Assembly: GCA_036362985.1 (NCBI GenBank)
Contig: JAYGXS010000003.1
Coordinates: 47,667,422-47,731,421, forward strand
Direction: 5' to 3'
DNA length: 64,000 nt
Source of the DNA: Ligula intestinalis
Taxonomy: Eukaryota; Platyhelminthes; Cestoda; Diphyllobothriidea; Diphyllobothriidae
The first letter of the stretch is position 1; each line of letters begins with the position of its first letter. Positions 34,147 through 46,660 of this stretch are shown here, one piece after another. The notes below the pieces were generated by a model, which saw only the letters and a program-made list of their open reading frames with translations, was not told the origin of the DNA and did not search any database. Position numbers and translations under genes: made by a program.

Positions 34147-34563
34147 ATGCATGCTTTATTGCTCTCCGCTTGCTTTCTACCACTCTTGTCTGTCTGTGCG
34201 GGATGGACCAGTGGGGAGACATTTTTAATGAAAACATTCTGGTTCACCTGGAAGAAGGACTACAACAAGGAGTATGCCAGTTTCGACGAAGAACAGTTCC
34301 GACAAGAAGTTTTCCTCAACAATTTCGAGTTTATCCTTCGACATAATGCAAGATTTTACCGTGGTCTGGAAACGTATAAATGTCGAGTGAATGCCTTCAG
34401 TGACCTCACATCGCGTGAATTTGCCGACAGATACCTCTGTCTGCGGAGAACGCCTGAAAACCTGTCCAACAGTCTGTCGGCTACGTTCATCCCCATCACT
34501 AGAAAACTTCCTGACAGCATGGACTGGCGCGAGAAGGGTGCAGTCACACCAGTCAAAGATCAG
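34147..34563 (+). CDS. Cathepsin L-like cysteine protease copy C, exon 1
   Basis: First of four exons of the only intact gene (with 36026-36247, 39533-39693 and 49309-49519; 336 residues). The start is the first ATG of the open frame, preceded by GGCATC, and gives a signal peptide (MHALLLSACFLPLLSVCAG) for entry to the secretory pathway. Residues 48-67 fit the ERFNIN pattern exactly (Glu48, Arg52, Phe56, Asn59, Ile63, Asn67), followed by VNAFSDL of the GNFD region, so it is a papain-family C1A zymogen of cathepsin L type. The mature enzyme should begin near Leu121 (LPDSMDWREKG). The exon ends after Gln139, the oxyanion-hole residue (papain Gln19), with a GTAAGA donor. Such enzymes digest host proteins in flatworm gut or tegument; the exact role here is inference. 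Confidence 0.92.
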
Positions 34564-36025
34564 GTAAGATCTTGAATGCAAAAAACGTAGAAAAGGCTTT
34601 ACCGAAACACGGATGCTCAGAAGGTCCATTTCCTTTCTTTTGATGGATCTATTTTGATCTTGTTGATGGATGCAATAAATAATCCGAAGTGTTTATTGCA
34701 ATGACAAATGTTACGAGTAAATACAATAGGCAAACCTAAAATTTAAAGCTTGTGAGGATGCCATTTAAAGATCAGTTAGACGGGGTACACTGCTTTCCAT
34801 AAAATACGAAGGGCATTTTTCCGATGCCTCTCTTTCCTTCTCAGACATTAGTGGGAAGAATAAGCCCCAAAGCATGCTGCAGAAGACCGTTTAAGTATGA
34901 ATACAGCGAATAAAATAATCTTCAAACAATCCTCCAGGACTTCGAATTTGCTTGAATTAAGAATTCAATTCTGGGACGGTCGAGGTCTTCTATAGATTAA
35001 AATGTCCTAATCAGGATGTCTGCTCAACAGCATGCTAGGCGCCAGACGGTGGCTTGAACGTGAGTTATCTTATCTTGAAGGCACAATTGCAACGAACATG
35101 CACCACATCCACCCTGTGCCGGTGACAAAGCACTTTTAAGGCGACTAAAGGTGGGTTCCGTTGCGGCACTTGACAGTCCGTCTACGTGCGACACACACAA
35201 GATGGTCTCTCAATACGCAAGGCCTTTTCAAAAATGAAGCAAAGCTGTTTGAATTCTGCGGAGGTCCACGAAAATCGCATTCGGCATGAGTTGTGGTACC
35301 TGCCATACAAATGCGAGTCTGGTTATGAGAATTGAGTAACGTGGTTGGTTGTCAGCATTCCAGGCCGCAACTTTAAGGACGCATTGGTAACTCCAAAGCT
35401 CCTCACATTAAGTTTAGCGATGAAAGCGCTGCAGTGTCGCCGAGATGAAGCCTTCTTTTAGCACCCAGTGATTCATGGTTTGAAGATTTCTACGGTGGAT
35501 GGCCATTTAAATTATTACGTAAGGTTCTCAAATACTTCACAATTACTGCATTGTATACGGTTGTACGAAAACAATTGTTTAGTAATAATAAAACAAGACA
35601 GATTCCATGTGTTCCGTCTAATTTTCTGTACGTTTCTCTGTTGGCGTGTGAAACTTCCAATCACCAGAGAAGTTGCTAATCTTGAGCGGAGCACGTGTTG
35701 CAGTCCCTGGTATTTTACGACCGTTGATTCATTCAAATAAGCATTTTTGAAAGCAAGAGGGGCAGAATCACAAACACTGAAATTCATTTCAAAGGCAAGG
35801 AAGTCTGCTTACATTGTTGGCGTTCACGGCAGTATACAGCCAACATCCCAATCTTCGTGGTAAACTCTCACAGCTGTAAGCTCATATGATTCCATGTTAC
35901 CAAGTTAGATTATATCGAACCCACATCAGAGATGCCTCAATTATTGTCCTATTTAATGTGTGCTTAACTGGTGTATACGCCAGAATTATATTATTTGCAA
36001 ATATACACTCAATTTTACCTTACAG
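34564..36025 (+). other. Intron 1 of cathepsin copy C
   Basis: 1.46 kb, GTAAGA donor and TTACAG acceptor. It resembles intron 1 of copy A apart from the insertion there. No gene or element was seen. Confidence 0.75.
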
Positions 36026-36247
36026 GGGCATTGCGGATCCTGTTGGGCATTCTCTGCAACCGGTGCCATTGAGGGTGCAGTTCAGATAAAGACCCAGAAG
36101 TTACTCAGCCTCTCAGAGCAACAGCTTGTCGACTGCAGTCGGAGCCAGGGCAATCACGGTTGCAAAGGTGGTCTTATGAGTAGCGCTTTTGAATATGTAA
36201 TGAAGTATGGACTCGAATCCGAAGAGAGTTATAATTACACGGCAATG
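36026..36247 (+). CDS. Cathepsin L-like protease copy C, exon 2 (catalytic Cys)
   Basis: 222 nt, residues 140-213, phase 0 at both ends. It begins [19 protein letters not shown], giving catalytic Cys145 and the Cys142 disulfide residue, then [20 protein letters not shown] and [13 protein letters not shown]. The family's CNGG motif is CKGG here, while copies A and B keep Asn. The exon ends YNYTAM with a perfect ATG|GTAAGT donor. Length and boundaries are the same in copies A and B, which supports the model. No stop or frameshift. Confidence 0.92.
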
Positions 36248-39200
36248 GTAAGTCTCGCGTTAATTGAAACGGGACTTTAAACATTGATATAGGCTGAAGA
36301 TATGTATGACTGAATTGTTTCGAGGTTCTTGTATCCTCTGACTTTGTATCGAGTAATACCCTAACGTCAAATCTCAATGATAACATAAATCAGCATTGCA
36401 CGGAACAGTCAAAAATAGTAAAGTGCACAGACTAAAGATGCATAAATACAGTAAAAAAAGGTTAAGCAGTTGTCGCTTACATGATTTCAGACGAATAGAA
36501 GTCGTCAGTTAGTGGGAAATAAAGATACTACAATAACGGTATCTCGGCTCAATGGCGCTGCCAATGACACGAGCCGTTAGGCGGGACAGAGGCAAAAAGA
36601 GCAGACTGTGAAAATCTCTATGCTCAGTTCTCGGGAAGTATAGAGGTTTTGGTGCGTTCAAATGGCATTTTTGCAGCCAAAAACTTATTGAACACGCGTG
36701 TTTATTCGAGTTGAAGTGGATAAAAAGGTTTCAGGTCAGTCAGGTGGAGACAGCGGTCTGCGCGCAGTCGTTTGATGGGGAGACAGGGTGCCTTGAACAA
36801 AAGGGGATGGACAGCTAGCATGAGTAAAGGTAGGGATTCAGCTCGTGGGGGAGGGGCGGAACAGAGGAGCCTCATATTTTTTGGAAAAGGGAGAAATGGT
36901 ATCTAGGTCAGACATAGAGTACGTGCCAGAATTCGTGCAACATGCCAACATGTGCAAATCGACATCAACTCAGTTTGTAGTTCTGATTATTGTGTAGTCT
37001 ATTTGGAAGGCATTTCAGTCATGATCGTATGTCAGCTTTTTAACGAGCTAATTTCTGACCGCTGAAAAATCGTATGTGCTGTAAACATGAACTACTTAAA
37101 TAGTATGCATTTTGTTTCATTGATTTTGACTGCCTTTAAAAATTCAAATATATCTTGTGGAAAACGTACACGAAATATTATTTTTTGTACTCGTTTGGTT
37201 GGAAGTTATGTCTTCTTTGATTTGTAAGCTTAAGGGATGGGTATTTTTTGGTTTAAAAAAATTCCTAATGATGAGCTTTTTACGATTGTGAGGCGTTCAT
37301 TCATAATACATCGTATCTTCAATTAATTATTTCTGCCCATACTGTATAAAACATGTTCGACTCCTATTGCAACGTTGTATGAGAACTATGTGACTTCTTC
37401 CTTAAGGTGTAGGCAAAGGCTTACTTTTACTGAAATAGAATGTGCACCATGCGCAGTTATTCAATCTTGGATTCCAGCGTAGCGGTTAGTAGGTTTCAAA
37501 ATTATTGGGCAACTTAGAAACTTTTTCAAACTAAAAGGTACCCTCTCTTTAAATACAAAAAATTAAAGAAGGCGTAATTTTCTACTAAATGATTTCAAAA
37601 ATATTTTTTTGTTTCCCTTTTCCATAAAATATAGTTGAATTTATAAAGTCCGTCAAAATAGAAAAATAATAGGCATACAATTTAAGGAGTTACTTTGTAC
37701 AGTATTTGCGTTTTGTTAGTGAGCAGAATTAAACTAATTAAAAAGCTCGCAACCTATCATGACTGAAATAACTGCAGAATGGATTGCACGGTAATCAGTA
37801 TCGCAAACTGAGTCAATGCCGACTAGCGAAAGAGTATCAACCTTTTACATATGTTGGTGGGTTGCACGAATCCTGACGCCAACTGTTATTTTATTGCAGA
37901 AAGACACGGAGACTTTCAGAATTCTTCAGCTGAAAACAAGAGGATGTTGTTTCCACAACTTTACTTGTCAAGGAAATATTACTAATAGGTATCCTCGGTA
38001 TTGGCGCTGGTTCCTTTAACAACCTCAAGCTTACCACGTATCTCCGAATGTCTTTTTGCCAACAAAATTTAACAATGACTCTGGTTGCTCAATTTACTGT
38101 TGCTTCAGTCCACTCGATTTGGGTTATAAAACTAGAAGTATAAGCATCGTAGACCATAATACCTCCAAGGAGGATGCGGAAAATTTATGATGTTTTCTTT
38201 CCTGTGAGAAAGATTTGCACAGACAAAGAAAAAATAGTCCCATGAATCACTATACACAGGCCTGTAGTTATGGCAGTTTTTGAAAGTGCTTTTTGATTTG
38301 CGTATTTGAAATCAAGTCAGAATTTTGTTTTTGACCGCCATTCTCCAATGCCTACAGTATAAGTGACGATTCTTGGAAATCTAAGACTGCTTCTCGAGTC
38401 GCATAAAATGGGGTCATAATGTTATTTTTGATTAATAAGTGGTCTTTATCTTTCACTATTGTTGCTCTCGTGTATTCTGTGAGGCTAAAGCTTTCGATAT
38501 ATACCATAAACGGAAACTGTTATTGAAATGGAACACGTAAAATGTTTAATGTTGCAGAACTGTAATCGGAAGGTACAAAGTGACCTTGACCATGTCTGAA
38601 GGCGTGATGGTACGCAGTGCTGTGTTGGTCAAGCTCCCTTTTAAGCGTCTATGGGTGGGAAAATGACATCTTTCACTGATAGAATATGATAGGCCTTTAT
38701 CACTTCGTTTAAGCAGTGAAATCTCGTTGTTTTTAGTCTTCCCCGTTATAAATTTTCCCCGCAAAATTCGGCGATATCTTACTAAAAGTTATGCGTCAAC
38801 GTTGGACCTCTACCTCTTACGTTATCATAAATGAGTCTACGCGCTTTCATTTTCTCTCCCTATTTGGCCAGCTTTCGAACGCTTTTTACTGATTGCATCC
38901 AGTCCTGCCCAATAATCCCCACAGAGCTTTCATTTTTACGCAGGTCCCACTCGCGTTTGATGTTCAGAAATGTTTTCATCAACTTTCTCAAAAGTCATCC
39001 CCGTTAAGCAGGAAATGTTAGCACTTACGACCACGCTTATACATTTGGCCATAATTATATGCATTTGTACGCTATAGAGGAAAAACCACCGCATATTTGC
39101 ATATTTGGTGCTATTTTGGAGTTTTTCTATTAATTTGTTTATAGAGTTTGCAGAGAAGTACTAAGCAATGGCGACAACATGAAGAAGCGCATTTGAATAA

Positions 39201-39532
39201 ATAAGCAAAGACAATAAAAAGAATTTACATAAGTTCAAAATATAAGCCTATGTCATTAAATCGTATGAAGTCCCGTACTCTTCCCTTTACCGCAGAGAAC
39301 CCGTATGGCTACGGTTTAAGTTGTCACTAACCATGAGAAATTCTTCCAGAACTGATAAAATCAGGGTTTTACTCCCAATTTTTATGTTTTTCTTTTTAAA
39401 TGTTATGGGTGATTTCACCTTGTTGCGCGGATTTCATAGCTTTTGACTGAAGAATAATCATGTAGATGTTCCTCTCAGAAATAAATAAATTCCGATCTGA
39501 TTTTAATAATTCGCTTATTTACTTGAATGTAG
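36248..39532 (+). other. Intron 2 of cathepsin copy C
   Basis: 3.3 kb, AT-rich, non-coding. Only the last 350 bp or so can be matched to the other copies. No mobile-element coding remnants were recognised. Confidence 0.65.
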
Positions 39533-39693
39533 GACGGCCGATGCCGATACCATTCATCACTGGTGGTTGCCAATATCAGTCTCTATCTGAAAACCATTCC
39601 AGGCAGCGAGGAAAGTCTTCAGAATGCCGTTGCAACCGAAGGCCCCGTATCTGTTGCCATTGACGCTAGCGATCCAGGATTTATGTCTTACAG
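39533..39693 (+). CDS. Cathepsin L-like protease copy C, exon 3
   Basis: 161 nt between AATGTAG and TACAG|GTCAGT, phase 0 to phase 2, residues 214 to the first two bases of codon 267. It encodes DGRCRYHSSLVVANISLYLK, then TIPGSEESLQNAVATEGPVS and VAIDASDPGFMSY, the typical run of C1A proteases into the loop before the active-site His. The copy D exon at 59409-59569 is nearly identical in structure and has no stop. The family frame was chosen by joining to exon 2; other frames here are shadows. Confidence 0.92.
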
Positions 39694-42114
39694 GTCAGTC
39701 TACTGCAAAAAACGTATTATTATCCAATTTGGAACGTTAATTATGACCTGCAGGGACATTTTAATTCTAAGTAGCCTGTATTTTAGCATATTTTCTCCAA
39801 CTATAGTATACATAATGAAAAGGTGCTATGCGCCCAGTAGTGCATGATTCGCCAATCTCGTGCAGCTACGTGGCTCAGCAGTGGACTTGTATTACGTTCA
39901 CCTTTAGTTATCTAGTACAATAATAATACAGGTATCCGTTATGTATTTATAATTTCCGAGATCTTGAAGAAAATCCGAAAGTTGATGACTATGTCTCACT
40001 TATTTGAGTGAATGCAAGCGTCCTTATCCAAATGTCTTGTTAACATAAACAGTTCGGTAGTATGCAGTTACTTTTGTAAGCTGATTCGTAAGACTCTATT
40101 ATAAGTCTTACTTCAATGGAGGAAAAACTGGAGTTAACACTCTTTTTTCGAGGCCCTCCTGTTAAAGTTCCTTCAATTTTGGCGATGACAAATTATGGAA
40201 ACCAAGCATTTGTCTAATTTAGATAATAATAGCGGACGACTTGAGGTTTAATCAAGTATATACCAGCTCCGATGGTACAGTTTGCAATAGTGTCATGAGT
40301 TACTTACAGTCAATTATAGCAAATGACCTAGGTCCTGTACTGTCGTGGTCCAGAGATGAGGGAGTATTTGAGCCGATAGTTAGCTTTGGTTTTTTATAGT
40401 TATTGATCTGAGAGTCTGAAGCCTTTCGCCAAAGCAATCTGCATGGTTTGCCTTATATTTTGAAGGAAAACCAGCAGGCTTAAGCCGAACTCGGAGGTCG
40501 CCAGATACCAAAGAATGGTCCCTCGCTGCTTAATGTGATAAAAGGAGATATCTTTTTGTTGTTAAAGCTATAAAAGATGATAAACGTAACTAAAAATGTT
40601 CAAAACATCCTTCTTAGCAGTGAAAAATGCGGTCTTGAGTTAATCTTCAGTCAGGTGAAGGCAAAGGCTGTAAGCGTTAGGGAAGCCTAAGGTTGCTGCA
40701 TCTTTTATACTTCGCTTGGACACGAATATGCTTACCCCTGTACTATAGGTGACGTTGTCTCACCTTTCATGGCGTGCCTCTTCCTGTACCCTATCCCCAC
40801 CGTAACCCTTCTGACACTTACATTAACACTCTGGTATTAAGCGTAAAGCAAGGTGTTATGTGGCTGATATTCATCCCCATGGCCTTACAGCATTTTCTGG
40901 CACAGACGCCATTGTGTTTGTAGGATCTACACATTGTCTGTGCTCAAAGCAGCATAAGCATCAAGCCAAATCCGGAAGTTGGAAAAAGACAGAAGGTGCC
41001 GAAATGAGGTTGCTATTGTGCACAGAATCCGGTCGTTGTTGACTTATGTAACTGTGGCCACTGGTATGACCAGTGGTGGTGGTGGCGTTGATTGCGTGCA
41101 GTCATGTCTTAATTAATGAGACAGTTGTGGCAACTGTGGAGCAAGTTCATGTAGTTTCCCATTGGTAAGGTGCATTGCCCGAGGGGGGGAGGGTTTGTCG
41201 AGCACAGAGGACCATGCTGCGTCGGCCAATGGGTGGCGTATTAAGTGGGCTTTAATTGCGTCTATCTGGACGCATAGGTTTGCGCGAGTGACGATCGGTC
41301 AAGTGTCTGCAGGTCAGGGAGTTTAAATGCATGCGCTCGAGGCAGTTAAAGTTGAAAAACAAAGTCAAGCAGCACTATTAGCTGTACACGACCGATTCCG
41401 CTAATGGCTTTGTCATTCTGAAAATCTCCCCTTTTCATCAACCTGTTCCAGATTTTAGACGCCCGTTACGATGCGAACGAATGGATTTTATTATTTTCGG
41501 CAGTGTAAACTAATTTTGCACGATATTTATTGATGAAGGCCACATCACTACAGGATTCGTGGCATAATTTCCCATAATTCTTTTGAGTATTTCTGCAATT
41601 TGATAATACGAATTACTATTCCATGAAATTTACCCTGGCCTGCTCACATATCGTTTTGATTTGAACAAATCACTTAAGTATATTTTCAATACTGGGTACT
41701 GTGAAGCTTAATCTCGCGATAATTCTGTCACGTTAGGATGCTGGCCTTTGAACCAGCCTCTTTCTGATCAATAACAAAAAGGAAGCTGTGTAAACCGTTG
41801 ACTTTTTAAATGGCATGAATTTATTCCATAAATTTTCAGTGCTTATATAAATTTTATAGAGATCCCACACTAATCGATTATGGCAAAATAGCTTGTGTAG
41901 CCCCATCCAGGTTTTTATAACCCGTCTACTGTCTTACAAGACTGGTGAGATGTTGGGGTGTACAGGTGGGGAAGAAGGATGAGTAGTGAATAATGCATAG
42001 AGAAATAAGTGTAAAAATTGCCAAAATTTAATTAAATGTGTTAATTACCGGCGCTATATAGAGCTGGCATAGAGCGCGCAAAACAAAAATAACATACTTT
42101 TAGCAGGATGCCCT

Positions 42115-42118
42115 ATAT
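42115..42118. repeat. Target-site duplication of the Gypsy element (ATAT)
   Basis: ATAT precedes the left LTR here and follows the right LTR at 47095-47098. Four-base duplications are usual for Gypsy elements, though an AT-rich target makes this weak evidence alone. Confidence 0.55.
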
Positions 42119-42551
42119 TGTAGCGTCCGAGGCGAGTAGGGTACACTTGTTGCACGGTTACGGATTCGGTATCGGCGGTTTCCGTTCGACGGACTTCCTG
42201 TCCTCGTACTCCTTTCCTATTTGGGGTTCTTCATCATCACAAACATATGCACTTGAACTAGATTGTCGGCTCATATCCGAAGAATATAAGTGGTAATAGG
42301 GAAGTTATGTTTATTCAGGAATACAGGTGATCGAAGGCGTAAGCAAGGGAGTGAGTGTAGGATAATGTTATAATGAAGGGGAGTATGAAATAGAGTATAG
42401 AAAAGTCGACGAGGATGGGACTTAACGGAGTCGGGAAACGGCGGCGTGCGACGGTCGTGTCGTCCAATTAGCGTCCTGGTAACATCAGAGAAAGGCAGGT
42501 GACATTAAGGGTATCTAGTAAAACAAGGGAAGTTCGGTTTGGGTCGTTACA
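42119..42551 (-). repeat. 3' LTR of the Gypsy element
   Basis: 433 bp, TGTAGC ... GTTACA on the + strand, so it begins TG and ends CA. It differs from the other LTR at about 22 positions by eye (about 95% identity). Just inside it the minus strand reads AAGAGGGGGGCTA, a polypurine tract, confirming minus-strand orientation. Confidence 0.88.
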
Positions 42552-42825
42552 TAGCCCCCCTCTTAAGGTATAGCACTGTCCTCAGTGCTTGTGGTGATAG
42601 AGGGTGATGGAAATGTGACCTCCAAGGCGACTGGGGGACCTGGTCGGGTGGGACGATCGTGAGGGTGTCTGGTGTACATATGGGAAGCTGGCCACGGTAC
42701 GGCTTGAGTTTGTCGAAGTGAGCCGTAAACGAGGGGAGGGTGGGGTCGATGGCGTCGCGGAGTAGTAGGGTTGTAGAGAAAAAAGTGTCGAGTACGGTGA
42801 AGGGTCCTCGCCAGGGGTGGTGGAA

Positions 42826-43795
42826 TTAAGCGGAGGTTCCGCGAGTATGATTTCGGTTATAATACATCACCAGGTCGCCGGTTCGGTATAGTGTGCCTGA
42901 GATGCGAGTGTCGAAATGGTCTTTTTGGTGGGTTGCTGATGCCCCAAGCGTGTTGTGTGCAGCATTGTGAGTGCAACGGATAACCTCTTGGAGCTGGCGG
43001 GCGTAGCTATTAGGCGTAGTAGGATCCGGGGAGGGAAGTGGAAAACGGAGGTCGACTGGAAGCCGGATCTCACGACCTGTCCACATATATTGTGGGGTAA
43101 ACCCTGTAGAGGCGTGAACGGACCCGCGGTAGGCGAGCATACAACGGGGTAGATGCAGATCCCAGTCGTGTTCGTGGCCGTCTTTAGAGAACGCAAGCAG
43201 AAGGTTATGTATGGTACGGTTCGTCCGTTCGACCAGACCATTACCTTCTGGGTGGTACGGGGTTGTGCGGGTTTTCTGGATTTCGAGTAGGTCGCACATG
43301 TCCTTGAGGAGTTGTGATTCCAAGTTACTTCTGCAGTTGGAATGGAAGCAAATAGGAGTTCCCCAACGACTGATCCATGTGCGACTGATGGCGTTAGCCA
43401 CCGTGGCTGCTCTTTGGTCAGTTAACGGGATGGCTTCGACCCAATTGGTGAAATAGTCGACCATGACTAATATGTATTCTAACCCTCGATAGGATATGGA
43501 AAGCGGGCCGATGATGTCAAGGCCAACTCGTTCAGCGGGGAATCCAGTGGTCATGGGCTGTAGGGGTGCTCGGGGAGCTGTATTGGGTGATTTTAACGAG
43601 GAACAAATTGCTCACCCTTGAGCATGCGGCTAGTTCTGTACGGTGTTGGCCACAGTGTCCTAACTCCGAGTGCAGGTCCGTTTGGACACCTTCGATGAGG
43701 CAACCTGGGACTATCGGGTGTAAGTGATGGGAATTTCTGTCTTTATAAAATAGTACTGCTTGTTTGAGCCAGAGGTTCGGCCACTGGTTCAGCAA
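42826..43795 (-). pseudogene. Gypsy integrase (active site altered, frameshifted)
   Basis: 43795-43532 carries the end of the N-terminal region (HSELGHCGQHRTEL, remnant of an HHCC zinc site) before a frameshift. 43554-42826 carries the rve core: AERVGLDIIGPLSISY with the first catalytic Asp, TPICFHSNCRSNLES where family members have Asp in HSDQG (here Asn, then Cys-Arg), and NGLVERTNRTIHN with the catalytic Glu. The C-terminal domain runs to about 42826 (GDLVMYYNR) and then shifts frame. Loss of the second Asp should abolish integration. Confidence 0.85.
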
Positions 43796-43891
43796 AGGCG
43801 GGCGTTCATACTAGACCCGCGCATTTCTTGTTCGTTAGGTTTCCGCCGTTATTCAATCAGGTGACGGTAGATGATGGCCGTGTCGGGAGCA

Positions 43892-44638
43892 CTAGCTTGT
43901 GCCGTTGACCATTCGTAACGGGTGGTTTCTGCTAAGTGTACGGCGTGGACCGATTCTGGGAGAATGGCTGCGACTGTAGTGTCGGTGATGGGAAAACGGG
44001 AAAGTGCGTCGGCGTTGCCCTGTTAAGTGGCCGGGACGGAATTTGGGTTTGAAATCAAAATCCTGCATGAACTCTTGCCACCGGGCGAGCTGATCCACGC
44101 GGTCTTTGAAGGTTTGGAGCCATTTCAAATCGCGGTGATCGGTACGCAAAATAAAACGTTGAAGGAAAACGATAATCGCTAGGAGTTCCCTGCGGAACGT
44201 GCTGTAATTGCGTTCAGACTTCGTTAAGGTTTTGCTGGCGAAACAAATAGGATGCTCAATGCCGTGGGAGTCGTTCTGTGACAACACGGCACCTATGGCA
44301 AAACCACTGGCATCGGTGTCCAGTATAAATGCCGGAGCATCTTTCTCGATGTTTGGGAGTGCTAACAGGGGCGCAGAGCATAGGGCCGCTGGAAGGTCGG
44401 TAAAGGCGGTCGCGCATTCTCTGGACCATTTGAACACACGATCCTTTTCCGTCAATTTGTGGAGGGGACCGGTGCTGATTGCAAAATGTCGAATGAACCG
44501 ACGGTAATAATAAGCGAGACCGATGAAACTCCGTACCTCCGTTTGGTTAGTTGGCACTGGCCAAGTGCGAATGTGCTTGATGTGGTCGGGTAGGGGTGCG
44601 ATGTGTCCGGGGGATAGCTGGTGACCAAGAAATTCCAC
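43892..44638 (-). pseudogene. Gypsy RT thumb and RNase H
   Basis: Open for 248 codons. It starts with EFLGHQLSPGHIAPLPDHI, the connection after the RT palm, then EVRSFIGLAYYYRRFI. The RNase H begins at AFILDTDASGFAIGAVL with the first catalytic Asp, and continues through KTLTKSERNYSTFRRELLA and RTDHRDLKWL with further active-site residues. The frame is lost near HLTGQRRRTF. In Gypsy elements this domain removes template RNA during reverse transcription. Confidence 0.85.
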
Positions 44639-44656
44639 TTCGGAACGAAGAAAAAA

Positions 44657-45070
44657 TCATTTTTTCGGATTCAGCGTGAGACCGGCATCGTGGAGTGCCT
44701 CCAGTACAAATTTTAAATTCTGATTGTGCTCTTCGATCGTATGGCCGAAAACGATAATGTCATCTAGGTAAACTAAGCATTTATAAGGTATCAGAGGTCG
44801 TAGAACCTGGAACATCAGCCGCTGAAACGTCGCTGCCGCGTTGCAGAGACCGAAGGGAAGTGTATACAACTCCAATAGTCCTTGTGGGACCGTGAACGCT
44901 GTCTTCTGTCGGTCATCTGGGTTTAGTTCGACTTGCCAGTATCCCGACTTAAGATCTAGGGTCGAGAACCATGAAGCCTTGCGGAGTGAGTCTATAGTGT
45001 CGTCCAGCCGGGGTAATGGTAATGAGTTGCGTACGGTAATTGCGTTAAGGTGATGGTAGTCAATGCACAA
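44657..45070 (-). pseudogene. Gypsy reverse transcriptase core
   Basis: 137 open codons: MCIDYHHLNAITVRNSLPLP, STLDLKSGYWQVELNPDD with the first catalytic Asp, LPFGLCNAAATFQRLM, and LVYLDDIIVFG with the catalytic YLDD. The upstream linker (45071-45384) is in other frames with stops. A stop separates this segment from the thumb and RNase H segment (the bases after NPKK). Confidence 0.88.
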
Positions 45071-45384
45071 GCGTAGAGAACCGTCTTTTTTTGGGACTAA
45101 GGTTATCGGCGAGGCCCATGGGGACGAGGAGGGCTTTATGATGCTATTTGCTAAAAGCTCATCGAGAAGTTTGTCAACTTCATCGTGATATCGTACAGAA
45201 ACGCGACGGGGGGGGGTTGCCAGACCGGTTTCGCGTCACCGGTGTCAATCGTGTGTTGCACGAGGCGTGTCCGGCCGAGGTTACTTGTAGACCAGGAAAA
45301 CAGTTCAGGGAAAGCGTAAAGGATATTTCTGAGTTGGACATAAGCGGCAGTACCAACAGTGGACGGTGGGGGAAGAATTTCGTC

Positions 45385-46197
45385 TCAATATGTAGGGTCT
45401 AATGCTACGGCCGCCATAACTGTGTTGTAAAGGAGTTCGAAATGCGATTCAGGTGCGGAGGTAGGGGGAAGGTTTATGTTTCCGGCCAGCTCCACGCGTC
45501 TATCGCGGGTGTGAATAACACAATTATAAACGGTGAGGAAATCTAATCTCAGAACTACAGGCCAGGGGCTATCGGAAGTAACCAGAAAATCGTGGATCAC
45601 ATCGGAACCGCTGAAGGAAAACGGTAAGGAAATACAGCCAGAGATCGGTATTTGAGTGCCGTTAGCGGCGTGAATAAGACGGGGCCGTGATAATGGTCCT
45701 ATTCGGCTAAAGAGAGATCTCGGAATGCAGGCTGGGGTAATCAGCGAGACATTGGCCCCTGTGTCTATAAAAGCGTCGAAACAGTGCTTATCTATTAAAA
45801 TTGTAACCGTAAATGACGATACGGGTGTAGGTTTAACCAAATAAATATTGGAAACGAATGACTCACAGTATGCATTATGGCCGCAGTGACGTGCTTGGTT
45901 TCCAAAGGCAGCGCAATACGGACATCCGCGGTTGTGGTCAGGAAAACGGACTGGTAAAGCTGTTTTCTGTGTCATCTTTTGTGAGTCATGTGGTTGTGTC
46001 GGCTGAACAAGGGGTGAATACCCTCGGTTGTAAGGCGGACGTGGTGTGTTGGCTGGGGGTTGTGGGGCGTCCACATGGAAGTCGTCGAACTGCCGACACG
46101 TGGCAAAGCCGCAAGGAGGTCCGTTCGGCGTCTGAAGCAGGAAATGGTCTGTCACTGTGCGCTTGCGGAGACCCGTGATGAACCGATACAGGATCAT
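45385..46197 (-). pseudogene. Gypsy gag C-terminus with zinc knuckle and aspartic protease
   Basis: 270 open codons. A Cys/His cluster CPYCAAFGNQARHCGHNAYC (about 45870-45930) matches the variant knuckle of many flatworm Gypsy gag proteins. The retropepsin follows with FDAFIDTGANVSLI, whose DTGA holds the catalytic Asp, and LRLDFLTVYNCVI. The fragment is separated from the N-terminal gag frame by a frameshift at 46198-46288. Confidence 0.8.
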
Positions 46198-46288
46198 TCG
46201 GTCTAACGCTGTTTTGGGGACGTCAGGGAACGCAAGTCATGCAAAACGCATCAACTTCAGAGCAAACTCATCCGCTGATTTGGCGGGG

Positions 46289-46660
46289 TTATTGATTCTG
46301 GCAATTAAACCGGTCAGCAGCTACACCAGCTGACATCTGATGGTCAAAAAGCGATTTAAGGATGGTTTTGGTCTCGTTCAAAGTGGACGTTAGGGTAATT
46401 CCTGATGAGAGGGCAAGCTCGCATGCATTAGGGGACAGGAAATTTAATGCATAGTGTGAGTGGTCGTATGGGTCAACGTCTGCGAGAAAAATATCTAAAT
46501 GAACGAGCCAATGATGCAGATTTTGGCCCGCTTGGAAAACGGCTGGGGCGAGTAACGGGTCAGCACGACGGATGGGGGCCTGTGGCACGTGGGGAATGAC
46601 GACGTCGGGTTTTGAGGTAACCACCGGGGGTGAGTAGCTTCCAGCACCGGCTGCCGCCAT
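46289..46660 (-). pseudogene. Gypsy gag N-terminal part
   Basis: Starts MAAAGAGSYSPP at an ATG (46660-46658) that directly abuts the 5' LTR base at 46661. It continues through FQAGQNLHHWLVHLDIFLAD and DHSHYALNFLSPNACELAL, typical of gag capsid regions in this clade, and ends after FNCQNQ. The start codon overlaps the candidate primer binding site. An open frame continues upstream into the LTR, but the internal ATG is the more plausible start. Confidence 0.7.

Noticed and set aside
43211..46178. Several plus-strand open frames across the Gypsy element
   Set aside because: They are antisense shadows of pol and gag; the domain motifs are all on the minus strand.
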